Part shown: one piece after another, positions 13,741 through 20,500 of the stretch | How the letters are laid out: each line of letters starts with the position of its first letter | Position numbering within the stretch: the first letter of the stretch is position 1 | IMG/VR virus record: IMGVR_UViG_3300036670_000191 | Span: 1 to 29,417 of that record | Direction: 5' to 3' (one strand) | Origin: a virus | Length of the DNA: 29,417 bases | Made by a program: the position numbers and the translations under genes | The notes under the pieces: model-generated | The model's database searches: none | What the model saw: only the letters and a program-made list of their open reading frames with translations | Told to the model about the DNA's origin: nothing

Positions 13741-15772
13741 GCAAATTACAGATGGCTACAACCAGGTTTCGTCATTGCTTTTGGATGACGCTGGCCGTCT
13801 AGCTCACAATTCTTTCACGGGCTTAGGCTCATGGCGTGATGGTGACATTGACCGTTTTGTTGACACTCTGGCCCCGGCGCTCATGGGCGTCAAGGCCCAG
13901 TCAGCCCAGGTTTCTATTGCCTACGCTCAAAAGGTGGCGGCGCTCTCTGGCAAAAAATATGTGGCCCCCACTGTGGGAGCCCTGGATCTGTCAACGAAAG
14001 CCCTACGCAATGGGGCCAACACGCTTGACGTATATTCGAGGCCGTTTGTGCAAATGCGGATGGCGTTAGCCAAAGGTGAGTCATTCACTGACGCGCTAAA
14101 CACTGGCGCAACCAATTCACGGCAGTTGGCGAGAACAGAAATTCAGTTGTCGAGGCGCGAGGCGTCTTTATATTCTCGCAATGCCAATGACAACGTGGTG
14201 GGCTACCTGAGAACCTTGACGGGATCTGAGAATTGCGCCCTTTGCTATACGGCATCCACCCAGCGTTACAACAAGGGCGATTTGATGCCTATTCATCCCG
14301 GCTGTGATTGTGGAGAAATGCCCATTTATGGGGATACTGACACGGGGCAGGTCATTGACCAACAGTTGCTCGACAAGTCCCACGAGGCTGTTGGTGACCG
14401 CTTTGGTTTCAGTGATGTTTCTGGGAAAACAGATTTAGATTATCGCAAAATCATGGTGAGGGACCACGGCGAGATTGGCCCTATGTTGACGGTGAAGGGC
14501 CACAAGTTTATTGGGCCTAACAACCTGGACTTGGTGGGCAAGAAAATGCCTTTGCCGTCTGTGTTGCCGCCTGTGTCTGAACGGGTCCAGAAAATCAAGG
14601 ACAAGGCTGGCCACATTTTTGGGGCTGATATAGCGAGCGATATTGTCGAAGAATTCAAACAGAATAATGAGCCGGCCAAGCGGGTCCCCGCGCGTAACGT
14701 TCTAGGGCGTTCGCTAGTGCCCGCCGGCGTCAAGGCTGAAAAAGCCCTGGATGATGTTGTGGCGCTTGGCAAAGAGGTTGACGATGAGTTGTCAATCAGG
14801 GTCAAGGCTCGCATTGACGAGGTGGGCCAAAAGTACCAGGTCGAGAAAGTCAAGACTGAAATCAAGGTGGCCAAGGTCGAGCTTGAAAAGCTGAACGCTG
14901 ACGTAGTTGGTTTCAACTCCCAGATGGAGGGTTTCATTGAAGCCCACTATCGGAAACGCATTGGGACGTTCTACACAGATGAAGGCTTGGCGGCCTACAA
15001 ACTGACAGATGAATACACCAGAAATCTCGACAAGATGATTGCTCAAAATCAGGACTATTTGAAGGGCCGCATTAGAGCCAAAGACGCAATGGCCACAAAG
15101 GTCAAGGCTTTTGAGGACACTCTGAATGACCAGATAACGCCTGGTTCTGTCGCTTACGACACCATCCAGCGGGAAGAATTCAGAAAGCTCTTGGCTGAAG
15201 TGAGGGAAACGGGGGGTGGCACCAGGCCAGCGGTCACGTCCAAAATCAAAAAAGACGTGGCGGTATTAGAACAGGCGTTCGATGAATACCCCACCGCCTG
15301 GGTGAACACTTTCCAGGCGGCCTTTCCAGACATTGCCCTTAAGAAAACCTCTCGCGGGCGCTGGACCAAGCGCGGGCCGGGGGGACGCCCAGAGTTACGG
15401 CTCAGCGGTGGCCGGGGGCGTCTAGGTGACGTGGACACATACGACACAGCGGTGCATGAATTGGGCCACGGCTTTGAAGATTCCATTCCGGGCCTGAAGC
15501 CACTGGAATATGCAATGTATATGCGCCGGGCCAAGTCCGACAATTATGAATATACTCGCTGGGCCAAGGGCGAGTATGGGAGCAAAGACGAGTGGCGCGA
15601 ACCTTACAGTGGCAAGGACTACGGGGCAACGCCCACAGACAATTTTGAAATCTTCACCACAGGGGTCGAGTCCCTTTTGGGGGGCAGTGGCTACTTTGGT
15701 GACGTCATAAAGAATCAGACTGTTGACACAGAATTTCGCAGATTCATTTTGGGGGTGCTAGTTGGTCTATAA
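13724..15772 (+). CDS. MuF-like minor head protein fused to a C-terminal zinc metallopeptidase
   Basis: 682 residues, GTG at 13715 region avoided; the ATG overlaps the portal stop. Residues 1-210 are the MuF head-morphogenesis domain, with the signature Cys171-x-x-Cys174 and PIHPGCDC (His191, Cys194, Cys196). Residues 330-500 are largely helical with coiled-coil segments. Residues 575-682 contain HELGH (His578, Glu579, His582), a gluzincin-type zinc site, with FEIFTTGVES (Glu642, Glu649) offering the third ligand. MuF proteins sit inside the capsid near the portal, and many carry C-terminal effector enzymes. The peptidase may process head proteins or be injected into the host; the target is unknown. 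Confidence 0.85.
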   Translation: MVTELEQITDGYNQVSSLLLDDAGRLAHNSFTGLGSWRDGDIDRFVDTLAPALMGVKAQSAQVSIAYAQKVAALSGKKYVAPTVGALDLSTKALRNGANTLDVYSRPFVQMRMALAKGESFTDALNTGATNSRQLARTEIQLSRREASLYSRNANDNVVGYLRTLTGSENCALCYTASTQRYNKGDLMPIHPGCDCGEMPIYGDTDTGQVIDQQLLDKSHEAVGDRFGFSDVSGKTDLDYRKIMVRDHGEIGPMLTVKGHKFIGPNNLDLVGKKMPLPSVLPPVSERVQKIKDKAGHIFGADIASDIVEEFKQNNEPAKRVPARNVLGRSLVPAGVKAEKALDDVVALGKEVDDELSIRVKARIDEVGQKYQVEKVKTEIKVAKVELEKLNADVVGFNSQMEGFIEAHYRKRIGTFYTDEGLAAYKLTDEYTRNLDKMIAQNQDYLKGRIRAKDAMATKVKAFEDTLNDQITPGSVAYDTIQREEFRKLLAEVRETGGGTRPAVTSKIKKDVAVLEQAFDEYPTAWVNTFQAAFPDIALKKTSRGRWTKRGPGGRPELRLSGGRGRLGDVDTYDTAVHELGHGFEDSIPGLKPLEYAMYMRRAKSDNYEYTRWAKGEYGSKDEWREPYSGKDYGATPTDNFEIFTTGVESLLGGSGYFGDVIKNQTVDTEFRRFILGVLVGL

Positions 15773-16037
15773 CTGTGACACACCAGAGGGCAACATCCGA
15801 TGGTACGAAAAGCATGGGGTCATGGGGCCACCTGTGGCGTGCCTGAAAATTTATGGGTTCCTGACCGGCAAGACCGTGGGACTTTTCGGCAACCAGCCAC
15901 AGATACGGCTGGTCATGTCGGACCCCTACGCGGTGCGCTACGCCGTCCAGACTCTTTTCCCAGACGCCACGTTCGCCGGTGGCTGGCCCCCTCTCACAGA
16001 CCTGTATGAAGATGGGCCTGTGGGCACCATATATTAG
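15762..16037 (+). CDS. hypothetical protein downstream of the MuF-metallopeptidase
   Basis: 91 residues from a TTG start overlapping the MuF stop, with GGGGGTG as ribosome binding site. The protein is mixed alpha/beta, Gly/Pro-rich and Tyr-rich (PEGNIRWYEKHGVMGPPVAC, then FPDATFAGGWPPLTDLY). No family is recognised. Its immediate placement after an enzyme-bearing MuF protein is where immunity or accessory proteins are found in MuF polymorphic-toxin systems, but head-assembly roles are equally possible. A 70-base gap with the scaffold leader follows. Confidence 0.65.
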   Translation: MVYNCDTPEGNIRWYEKHGVMGPPVACLKIYGFLTGKTVGLFGNQPQIRLVMSDPYAVRYAVQTLFPDATFAGGWPPLTDLYEDGPVGTIY

Positions 16038-16061
16038 ATTTTCACCTTGACTGGTGAGAAG

Positions 16062-16097
16062 GCGCGAAACGCGCAAACCGTAAACGAAACGTGGAGG
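16062..16097 (+). promoter_or_regulatory. paired CGAAACG hairpin leader of the scaffold gene
   Basis: GCGCG-AAA-CGCGC (16062-16074) and ACG-AAA-CGT (16084-16092); the CGAAACG cores are 20 bases apart, nearly the spacing before both terminase genes. The ribosome binding site GGAGG (16093-16097) directly follows the second hairpin. The flanking bases differ from the terminase leaders but remain complementary. Confidence 0.65.
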
Positions 16098-16107
16098 TAA
16101 CAACCTA

Positions 16108-16710
16108 ATGACCGCAGAAAACACACCAGAACCCGATGGCGTCACAACACCTGAAGGTGAAGCGCCTGGGGGAGAGAGCCAAGATGGCGGGGAGAACGCT
16201 GAACCTACAGTTGCCGATTTACAGGCAGAGGTAGCCAAGTGGAAGTCTCTCAGCCAGAAAACTGAGAAGCAGGCGAAAGCCAATGATCAGGCTGTGAAGG
16301 ACTTGGAACAACTGAAAAGAACGCAACTAACAGATCAGGAACGGCTGGTTGAGTCTGCCAAAGATGAAACCCGCCTAGCTGTTCGCGTTGAGTTTGCCGG
16401 AAAGATTGTTGATGCAGAGTTCAAATCAAGCCTGGCTGGTCGCTCTCTAGACGGTAGTGCTTTGCTGGATTTCGATAAAGGTTCATTCATCACTGACAGT
16501 GGCGAGGTGGATTCTGAAGCAATCACGGCATGGGTTGACGCTCATAGCACAAAAACGGCACTCACCAGCCCTGACATGGGGCAAGGAACTAGAGGCGCAA
16601 ACTCTGATCTTTCACAGATCAGTTCGCGTGATGAGTTCAAGAATATGTCACCTGAACAAATCCTTGAGGCCCACAACAGTGGCCGCCTTGACAAAATGAT
16701 GGGGAAGTAA
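16108..16710 (+). CDS. capsid scaffolding protein
   Basis: 200 residues. The N-terminal 35 residues are acidic and disordered (PEGEAPGGESQDGGENAEP), residues 35-95 form a coiled coil (VADLQAEVAKWKSLSQKTEK), and the C terminus ends in a basic helix (PEQILEAHNSGRLDKMMGK) like the coat-binding end of phage scaffolds. It lies directly before the coat gene with 24 bases between. It guides coat assembly inside the prohead and is then expelled or degraded. The start follows GGAGG. Confidence 0.85.
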   Translation: MTAENTPEPDGVTTPEGEAPGGESQDGGENAEPTVADLQAEVAKWKSLSQKTEKQAKANDQAVKDLEQLKRTQLTDQERLVESAKDETRLAVRVEFAGKIVDAEFKSSLAGRSLDGSALLDFDKGSFITDSGEVDSEAITAWVDAHSTKTALTSPDMGQGTRGANSDLSQISSRDEFKNMSPEQILEAHNSGRLDKMMGK

Positions 16711-16734
16711 GAACCCCCAAAGGAAGGTACGAAA

Positions 16735-17553
16735 ATGGCTATTTCCAATTTCATCCCAGAGGTTTGGGCGGCTGGTGTAACCCAGTCTTTCATTGCAAAC
16801 CAGGTTGTAATCCCCACGTTGCGTACACAGTACACTGACGCGGTTGCTCCTGGTAACAAGGTCCACATTATCAACGCAACCACGCCCACCATCACGGACT
16901 ACGCCGCGGCAAACCGGGTCATAACAGCTGAAGCGTTGGCGGATACTGAAGTCAACCTGCTCATTGACCAAGAAAAAGCGTTCTCTGTCAAGGTTGATGA
17001 CGTTGACAAAGTTCAGACCGGCAACGGGTTCCAGGCATGGGTCGATTCCGCTGGAAAGGCTCTCGCGGAAGATGCAGAAAACTACCTGGTGGACCTCATG
17101 GTTTCTGGTGGGACTGATGGCAACCCTGATGATGTTGAGGTTGACACGGCGGCCAAAGCTAAGACCGCGGTGCGCGACATTCGCAAACTGATGGCAAACG
17201 CAAAGGTTCCCACGGGAAGCCGTTTTCTGATTGTCAACCCTGATTTCACTGACCTGCTCATCCAGAGCTTAGATGACGCCAGCATTGCTGGGTCGGATGA
17301 CACGTTGCGCAATGGAGTCATTGGGCGTCTCTACGGGTTCACCGTAATTGAGTCTCCACTGCTCTCTGCCGCGGGCACCCCTGCCGCTGTGGGCTACCAC
17401 TCGGACATGGTTGCCTATGTCAACCAGATCCAGTCACTTGAGGCGCTTAGAGGCGAAACCTCTTTCGCAGATATTGTGCGCGGATTGAACGTCTACGGGG
17501 CCAAAGTGATCAAGTCTGCCGCAGTGGTGCAATACGTGTCGGTGGCCGCTTAG
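16735..17553 (+). CDS. major capsid (coat) protein, P22 Gp5-like
   Basis: 272 residues, ribosome binding site AAAGGAAGG. The N terminus (MAISNFIPEVWAAGVTQSF) and the following VIPTLRTQYTDAVAPGNKV are typical of the short P22-coat-like HK97-fold proteins of actinophages. The E-loop region is around residues 45-75 and the P-domain helices follow DAENYLVDLMVSGG. It builds the icosahedral shell with the scaffold. The end carries a coding hairpin (AGAGG/CCTCT at 17449-17463), probably chance. Confidence 0.9.
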   Translation: MAISNFIPEVWAAGVTQSFIANQVVIPTLRTQYTDAVAPGNKVHIINATTPTITDYAAANRVITAEALADTEVNLLIDQEKAFSVKVDDVDKVQTGNGFQAWVDSAGKALAEDAENYLVDLMVSGGTDGNPDDVEVDTAAKAKTAVRDIRKLMANAKVPTGSRFLIVNPDFTDLLIQSLDDASIAGSDDTLRNGVIGRLYGFTVIESPLLSAAGTPAAVGYHSDMVAYVNQIQSLEALRGETSFADIVRGLNVYGAKVIKSAAVVQYVSVAA

Positions 17554-17572
17554 TCACACCCATGTTTGGAGG

Positions 17573-17597
17573 GGGGTTGGTTTCGGCCAACCCCTTT
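17573..17597 (+). terminator. hairpin after the coat gene
   Basis: GGGGTTGG pairs perfectly with CCAACCCC across a TTTCGG loop, followed by TTT. It lies 20 bases after the coat stop. The T-run is short, so it probably attenuates transcription or protects the abundant coat message from 3' decay, and does not act as a full stop, because the connector genes follow with no visible promoter. Confidence 0.65.
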
Positions 17598-17639
17598 CCA
17601 GCATCCAGCCGCAAACTTTGACACAGGGAGGCCACAAAA

Positions 17640-18242
17640 ATGGCATTAGCTACCGTTGCAGACGTCACGGCCCGCCTGGGCAGGGATCTAACAGCGTCAG
17701 AAACAACCAAAGCCACAGCATGGCTCACAGACGCCTCAGCCATGTTCATACAGCGGGCCACTCAAAAGTTTGAGGTTTCTGAGTCCACTGTGCGCCTTTT
17801 TCCCCTCAGCGGGGTTGTGCGCCTGGTTCAGCGGCCCGTCATTAGTGTTGTGACGGTCAAAGACCTTGACGGCGTAGACATTAGTTTCACATTCGATGAC
17901 CACCAGGCAATATATGACCTGAACACGCCTTTGCCAGTAATCGTGAACTATACGCATGGATCTGCAACGATCCCAGACGATGTGGTGGCGGTTGTTGCCG
18001 GCATGGTGGTGAGAACGTTACAGATCCCGGCTGATGCCGCGGCTGGTGTTCAACAGCAATCTGTTGGCCCGTTCTCGCAGTCATATGCAAACTGGGCTGT
18101 GGGCGCTCAGGTGTTGCTCTCGCCGTCTGACACTCAGGTGGCTAATTCTTACAGGGACAAAACGTTCAGATCCGCGTCAACGATTGGAAATGCCAACTAT
18201 GGAGGAAATTACCCAAGTCAGACGAAGTTCGGCGTCAACTGA
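17640..18242 (+). CDS. head-to-tail connector protein (adaptor)
   Basis: 200 residues, ribosome binding site AGGGAGG. It looks like an all-helical gp6/gp15-type adaptor: DVTARLGRDLTASETTKATA followed by WLTDASAMFIQR helices, a middle beta section (VKDLDGVDISFTFDD), and a helix (VVAVVAGMVVRTLQ). Adaptors form a ring below the portal. Position right after the coat gene supports this. The C-terminal ~40 residues are Asn/Gly/Tyr-rich and flexible. Confidence 0.75.
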   Translation: MALATVADVTARLGRDLTASETTKATAWLTDASAMFIQRATQKFEVSESTVRLFPLSGVVRLVQRPVISVVTVKDLDGVDISFTFDDHQAIYDLNTPLPVIVNYTHGSATIPDDVVAVVAGMVVRTLQIPADAAAGVQQQSVGPFSQSYANWAVGAQVLLSPSDTQVANSYRDKTFRSASTIGNANYGGNYPSQTKFGVN

Positions 18243-18522
18243 TTCATTCGGTGAACCTGTTTACACCACCGTTTCAACCACTGTGATGGGCATGGTTTCT
18301 GCCCGTGTTTCTAGCACCAATTTTGACCCGGCTCAGGTGACAGTTTCGGATGGTTTGACTGTGTACTTTGCCACTGGTTTTGACATTGAGGATGATGACA
18401 GGTTTATTGTTCGCGGCAAAACTTATGAGCTTGACGGGGAGGCGTTTGACTGGCGGGCCGGCTTAGGGTCATGGACCCCTGGCACCGTGGCGAACCTGCA
18501 ACGTGAGGCAGACCGTGGCTAG
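18190..18522 (+). CDS. head-tail stopper (head closure) protein
   Basis: 110 residues from ATG 18190; an ATG three codons later is an alternative. Neither has a clear ribosome binding site, and both lie inside the preceding gene, so translation is probably coupled. The sequence is a beta barrel (TDSFGEPVYTTVSTTVMG, VSDGLTVYFATGF, DRFIVRGKTYELDG), with the order and size of SPP1 gp16-like stoppers. It seals the head after packaging. It overlaps the next gene by eight bases. Confidence 0.7.
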   Translation: MPTMEEITQVRRSSASTDSFGEPVYTTVSTTVMGMVSARVSSTNFDPAQVTVSDGLTVYFATGFDIEDDDRFIVRGKTYELDGEAFDWRAGLGSWTPGTVANLQREADRG

Positions 18523-18814
18523 CAAAATCCCTGGTGGTGGCGGTGAGGTGAAACTGAACTATAAGGGCATGGGCGAAATGATGCGTTCCAAAGAAATTGC
18601 TAGTGAATTGGAGTCGAGAATGAGGCGGGTTCAATCTGCCATTCCTGGATCCACCCTCGAAGTGACCACCAAAGGGAAGCGTGCCAGGGCGAAAGTTATC
18701 AACGGCTCAGATTTTGATGAAGCCAACACTGGGGAGCTGTCTAGAGCTTTGGACCTCGCCGGGGGTAAGCGCGGCAACAAAGTAAAAACCAACAAGCCAC
18801 GTTCTGGGAGGTAG
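18515..18814 (+). CDS. tail completion / HK97 gp10-like protein
   Basis: 99 residues from a GTG overlapping the upstream stop, with GAGG six bases upstream. Two helices (YKGMGEMMRSKEIASELESR) precede strands and a long basic tail (RARAKVINGSD, GGKRGNKVKTNKPRSGR), which is common in gp10-like neck proteins. Gene order between stopper and tail terminator is the main support; motif evidence is modest. A longer start 12 bases upstream is possible but lacks a better site. Confidence 0.65.
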   Translation: MASKIPGGGGEVKLNYKGMGEMMRSKEIASELESRMRRVQSAIPGSTLEVTTKGKRARAKVINGSDFDEANTGELSRALDLAGGKRGNKVKTNKPRSGR

Positions 18815-18816
18815 GC

Positions 18817-19200
18817 ATGACAGATGCAGTAATTTTCTCAGACATAATTTCCCACCTGGTTGGCAGGCTCAAAACAGGGCTAACAGCCAACGGGTTCACC
18901 ACCACGCGCGTGGGTGTTCTCGCGGACACAACCGTGTCACAGGTAATTCTTAGATATGACGGCGGCAACAGGAAGTCCAAAACCGTTTCAACCACCAGTG
19001 TGGGCGTTAACATTTACGCCAGCACCTACGGCAACGCCAACGATTTGGCGCTCATGGTCACAGCCCTTTTTGATGACCTACCAAATGGCACACCAATCAC
19101 AGACACCAGCCCTGAGTCGTTGATCCAAGACGTTTCAGATCTAAGTGGCGAACGCAGATTCATGCGTTTCGCTGTGGACCACAGAGGAACAAACCTCTAA
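18817..19200 (+). CDS. tail terminator protein
   Basis: 127 residues, ribosome binding site GGGAGG. An N-terminal helix (VIFSDIISHLVGRLKTGLTANGF) is followed by a beta sheet (QVILRYDGGN, VGVNIYASTY), a helix (ANDLALMVTALFDDLPN) and a terminal strand (RRFMRFAVDH), the fold order of lambda gpU/SPP1 gp17 terminators. It caps the tail tube. Position before the major tail protein agrees. Confidence 0.75.
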   Translation: MTDAVIFSDIISHLVGRLKTGLTANGFTTTRVGVLADTTVSQVILRYDGGNRKSKTVSTTSVGVNIYASTYGNANDLALMVTALFDDLPNGTPITDTSPESLIQDVSDLSGERRFMRFAVDHRGTNL

Positions 19201-19221
19201 ACCGATCAGTAAGGAAAAATC

Positions 19222-19755
19222 ATGGCATTAGATTCCGACAACGTTAGAGTTGGCACCACGGGGGCAGTATATGTGGCCCCCACAGGCACAGCGGCACCCA
19301 CAGATTCAGACGGCACGCTTGACGCGGGCTTTATTGACCTGGGGTATTGCTCACCCGATGGGGTGAAAGAAACCACAGACAAAACCACCAGCCAGATCCG
19401 CGCGTGGCAGAATGGCGCTTTGGTGCGCGAGGTCGTTTCTGAAGGAACGTTCTCAGTGGACACCACATTCATTGAAACCAATGAGGCTGTGCTGGAACTT
19501 TACTACGGCGTGACAAACAGCGGCGGCCAGTTTGATATTGACCCCCGCAAAACTGGTGGCCGTCAGTCATTCGTCATTGACGTAATAGACGGGGCATCTA
19601 TTGAAAGAACCTACATTCCTGCAGGGGAAATCACGTCTGTGGGAGAGCGCACCCAGGCATCTGGGGATGCCGTCATGTATGCGGTCACAATCACCGCTTA
19701 TGCGGATTCAACGTCAGTCGTTGCCACCAAATGGTTCTCTGATCTAGAGTCCTAA
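19222..19755 (+). CDS. major tail protein
   Basis: 177 residues, ribosome binding site AAGGAAAAA. The beta-rich sequence (VRVGTTGAVYVAPTG, DAGFIDLGYCSPDGVKETT) with the IRAWQNGALVREVVSEGTF segment is typical of actinophage tube proteins. Its size, the two downstream transcription hairpins and position before the chaperone and tape measure genes fit. Hexameric rings stack to form the tail tube. Confidence 0.9.
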   Translation: MALDSDNVRVGTTGAVYVAPTGTAAPTDSDGTLDAGFIDLGYCSPDGVKETTDKTTSQIRAWQNGALVREVVSEGTFSVDTTFIETNEAVLELYYGVTNSGGQFDIDPRKTGGRQSFVIDVIDGASIERTYIPAGEITSVGERTQASGDAVMYAVTITAYADSTSVVATKWFSDLES

Positions 19756-19762
19756 CATTCTG

Positions 19763-19797
19763 CCCCAGGCGTTCCATGCGGCGGCGTCTGGGGTTTT
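19763..19797 (+). terminator. intrinsic terminator after the major tail gene
   Basis: CCCCAGGCG pairs with CGTCTGGGG (nine pairs including one G-T) around a 13-base loop, followed by TTTT. It starts seven bases after the tail-protein stop. It should lower transcription into the chaperone and tape-measure genes relative to the abundant tube protein. Confidence 0.7.
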
Positions 19798-19801
19798 GAC
19801 T

Positions 19802-19833
19802 GGGTGGGGGGCCACCCCTTTTTGGCCCCCCAC
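19802..19833 (+). terminator. second hairpin with two mutually exclusive folds
   Basis: One fold pairs GGGTGG (19802-19807) with CCACCC (19812-19817), and C plus five T follow, giving a terminator. The other pairs GTGGGGGGCC (19804-19813) with GGCCCCCCAC (19824-19833) perfectly over ten pairs, placing the T-run in its loop. The two cannot form together because they share bases 19804-19813. It follows the preceding terminator by four bases. Confidence 0.65.
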
Positions 19834-19874
19834 TCTCAGCCGCGCAAACACAAACAAAAGATGGAGCCGCAAAA

Positions 19875-20108
19875 ATGACCTACAAAGTTGAGTATGAAGG
19901 CCAGACAGTAACGTTGCCCAATTTCGCAGATATTCCGGTGGGGTTGGTACGAAAAGCCCGCCACGAAAATGAGGGCAGTCAACTGTTCGCAGTCTTGGAG
20001 GGGATTCTCTCGGATAAAGAACTTGAAGTCATGGATTCTTTGCCTATGGGCGAGTTCAACAGGACCACGCGGGAATGGGCTGGCGGTGTAAGCCTGGGGG
20101 AAGCCTGA
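19875..20108 (+). CDS. tail assembly chaperone, short (G-type) form
   Basis: 77 residues, ribosome binding site AGATGGAG. A beta start (YKVEYEGQTVTLPNFADIP) and a helical rest (GLVRKARHENEGSQLFAVLEG) match the first chaperone of siphovirus tails. It binds the tape measure and helps tube assembly but is not in the virion. The slippery sequence GGGGGAA lies just before its stop and directs some ribosomes into the next frame. Confidence 0.8.
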   Translation: MTYKVEYEGQTVTLPNFADIPVGLVRKARHENEGSQLFAVLEGILSDKELEVMDSLPMGEFNRTTREWAGGVSLGEA

Positions 20109-20500
20109 CGGTTCTTGAAGTTATCAGGGACCATGAACGCGCCCTGGTTTACGATTTCAGGAGCCGTTTTGGGCTGGGCCTGGCAGACATTGGCACAACT
20201 GTGCCGTGGCGAGAGGTTGTGCATTTAGTGGGCGTTTTGGCCCGTGATCCATCCTCATGGCTACAAACGTCAATGGCTGACTGGGCGCACCCGATCAGCT
20301 ATGACTGGCCGGTGCTGGCGTCAATTTATGACTTGCACGCTCAGGTGAATAGCAAAACCAAACCAAAACCTTTCCCACGCCCCTGGGCGAACAAACCCAG
20401 TGGAGCAAATCGCCCGGTGCCCCGCGCTGATGCCAGAGAAATTCTGAGACGCGCTAGAAATGGAGAAATCAAGTGGCAGAACAAGCTTATGCCTATGTAA
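19875..20500 (+). CDS. tail assembly chaperone, frameshifted long (GT-type) form
   Basis: Join of bases 19875-20102 and 20102-20500, about 208 residues. After the shift the sequence continues SLTVLEVIRDHERALVYDFR, contains WREVVHLVGVLARDPSSWLQ and ends in a basic region (ADAREILRRARNGEIKWQN). The second frame has no ribosome binding site of its own start, supporting translation only by shifting. The T-like extension recruits tube subunits to the tape measure complex. It overlaps the tape measure gene by 28 bases. Confidence 0.8.
20096..20102 (+). promoter_or_regulatory. -1 programmed frameshift site GGGGGAA
   Basis: In the zero frame the bases read CTG GGG GAA GCC TGA. A one-base backward slip on G-GGG-GAA leads into the second chaperone frame (next codons AGC CTG ACG) just before the zero-frame stop. 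The heptamer lies six bases before the stop codon. Conserved -1 shifting at this gene position is well known for lambda G/GT and actinophages. Confidence 0.75.

Noticed and set aside
17449-17463. AGAGG-CGAAA-CCTCT inverted repeat in the coat gene
   Set aside because: It lies inside coding sequence, is a single copy without a partner 20-21 bases away, and the core lacks the final CG.
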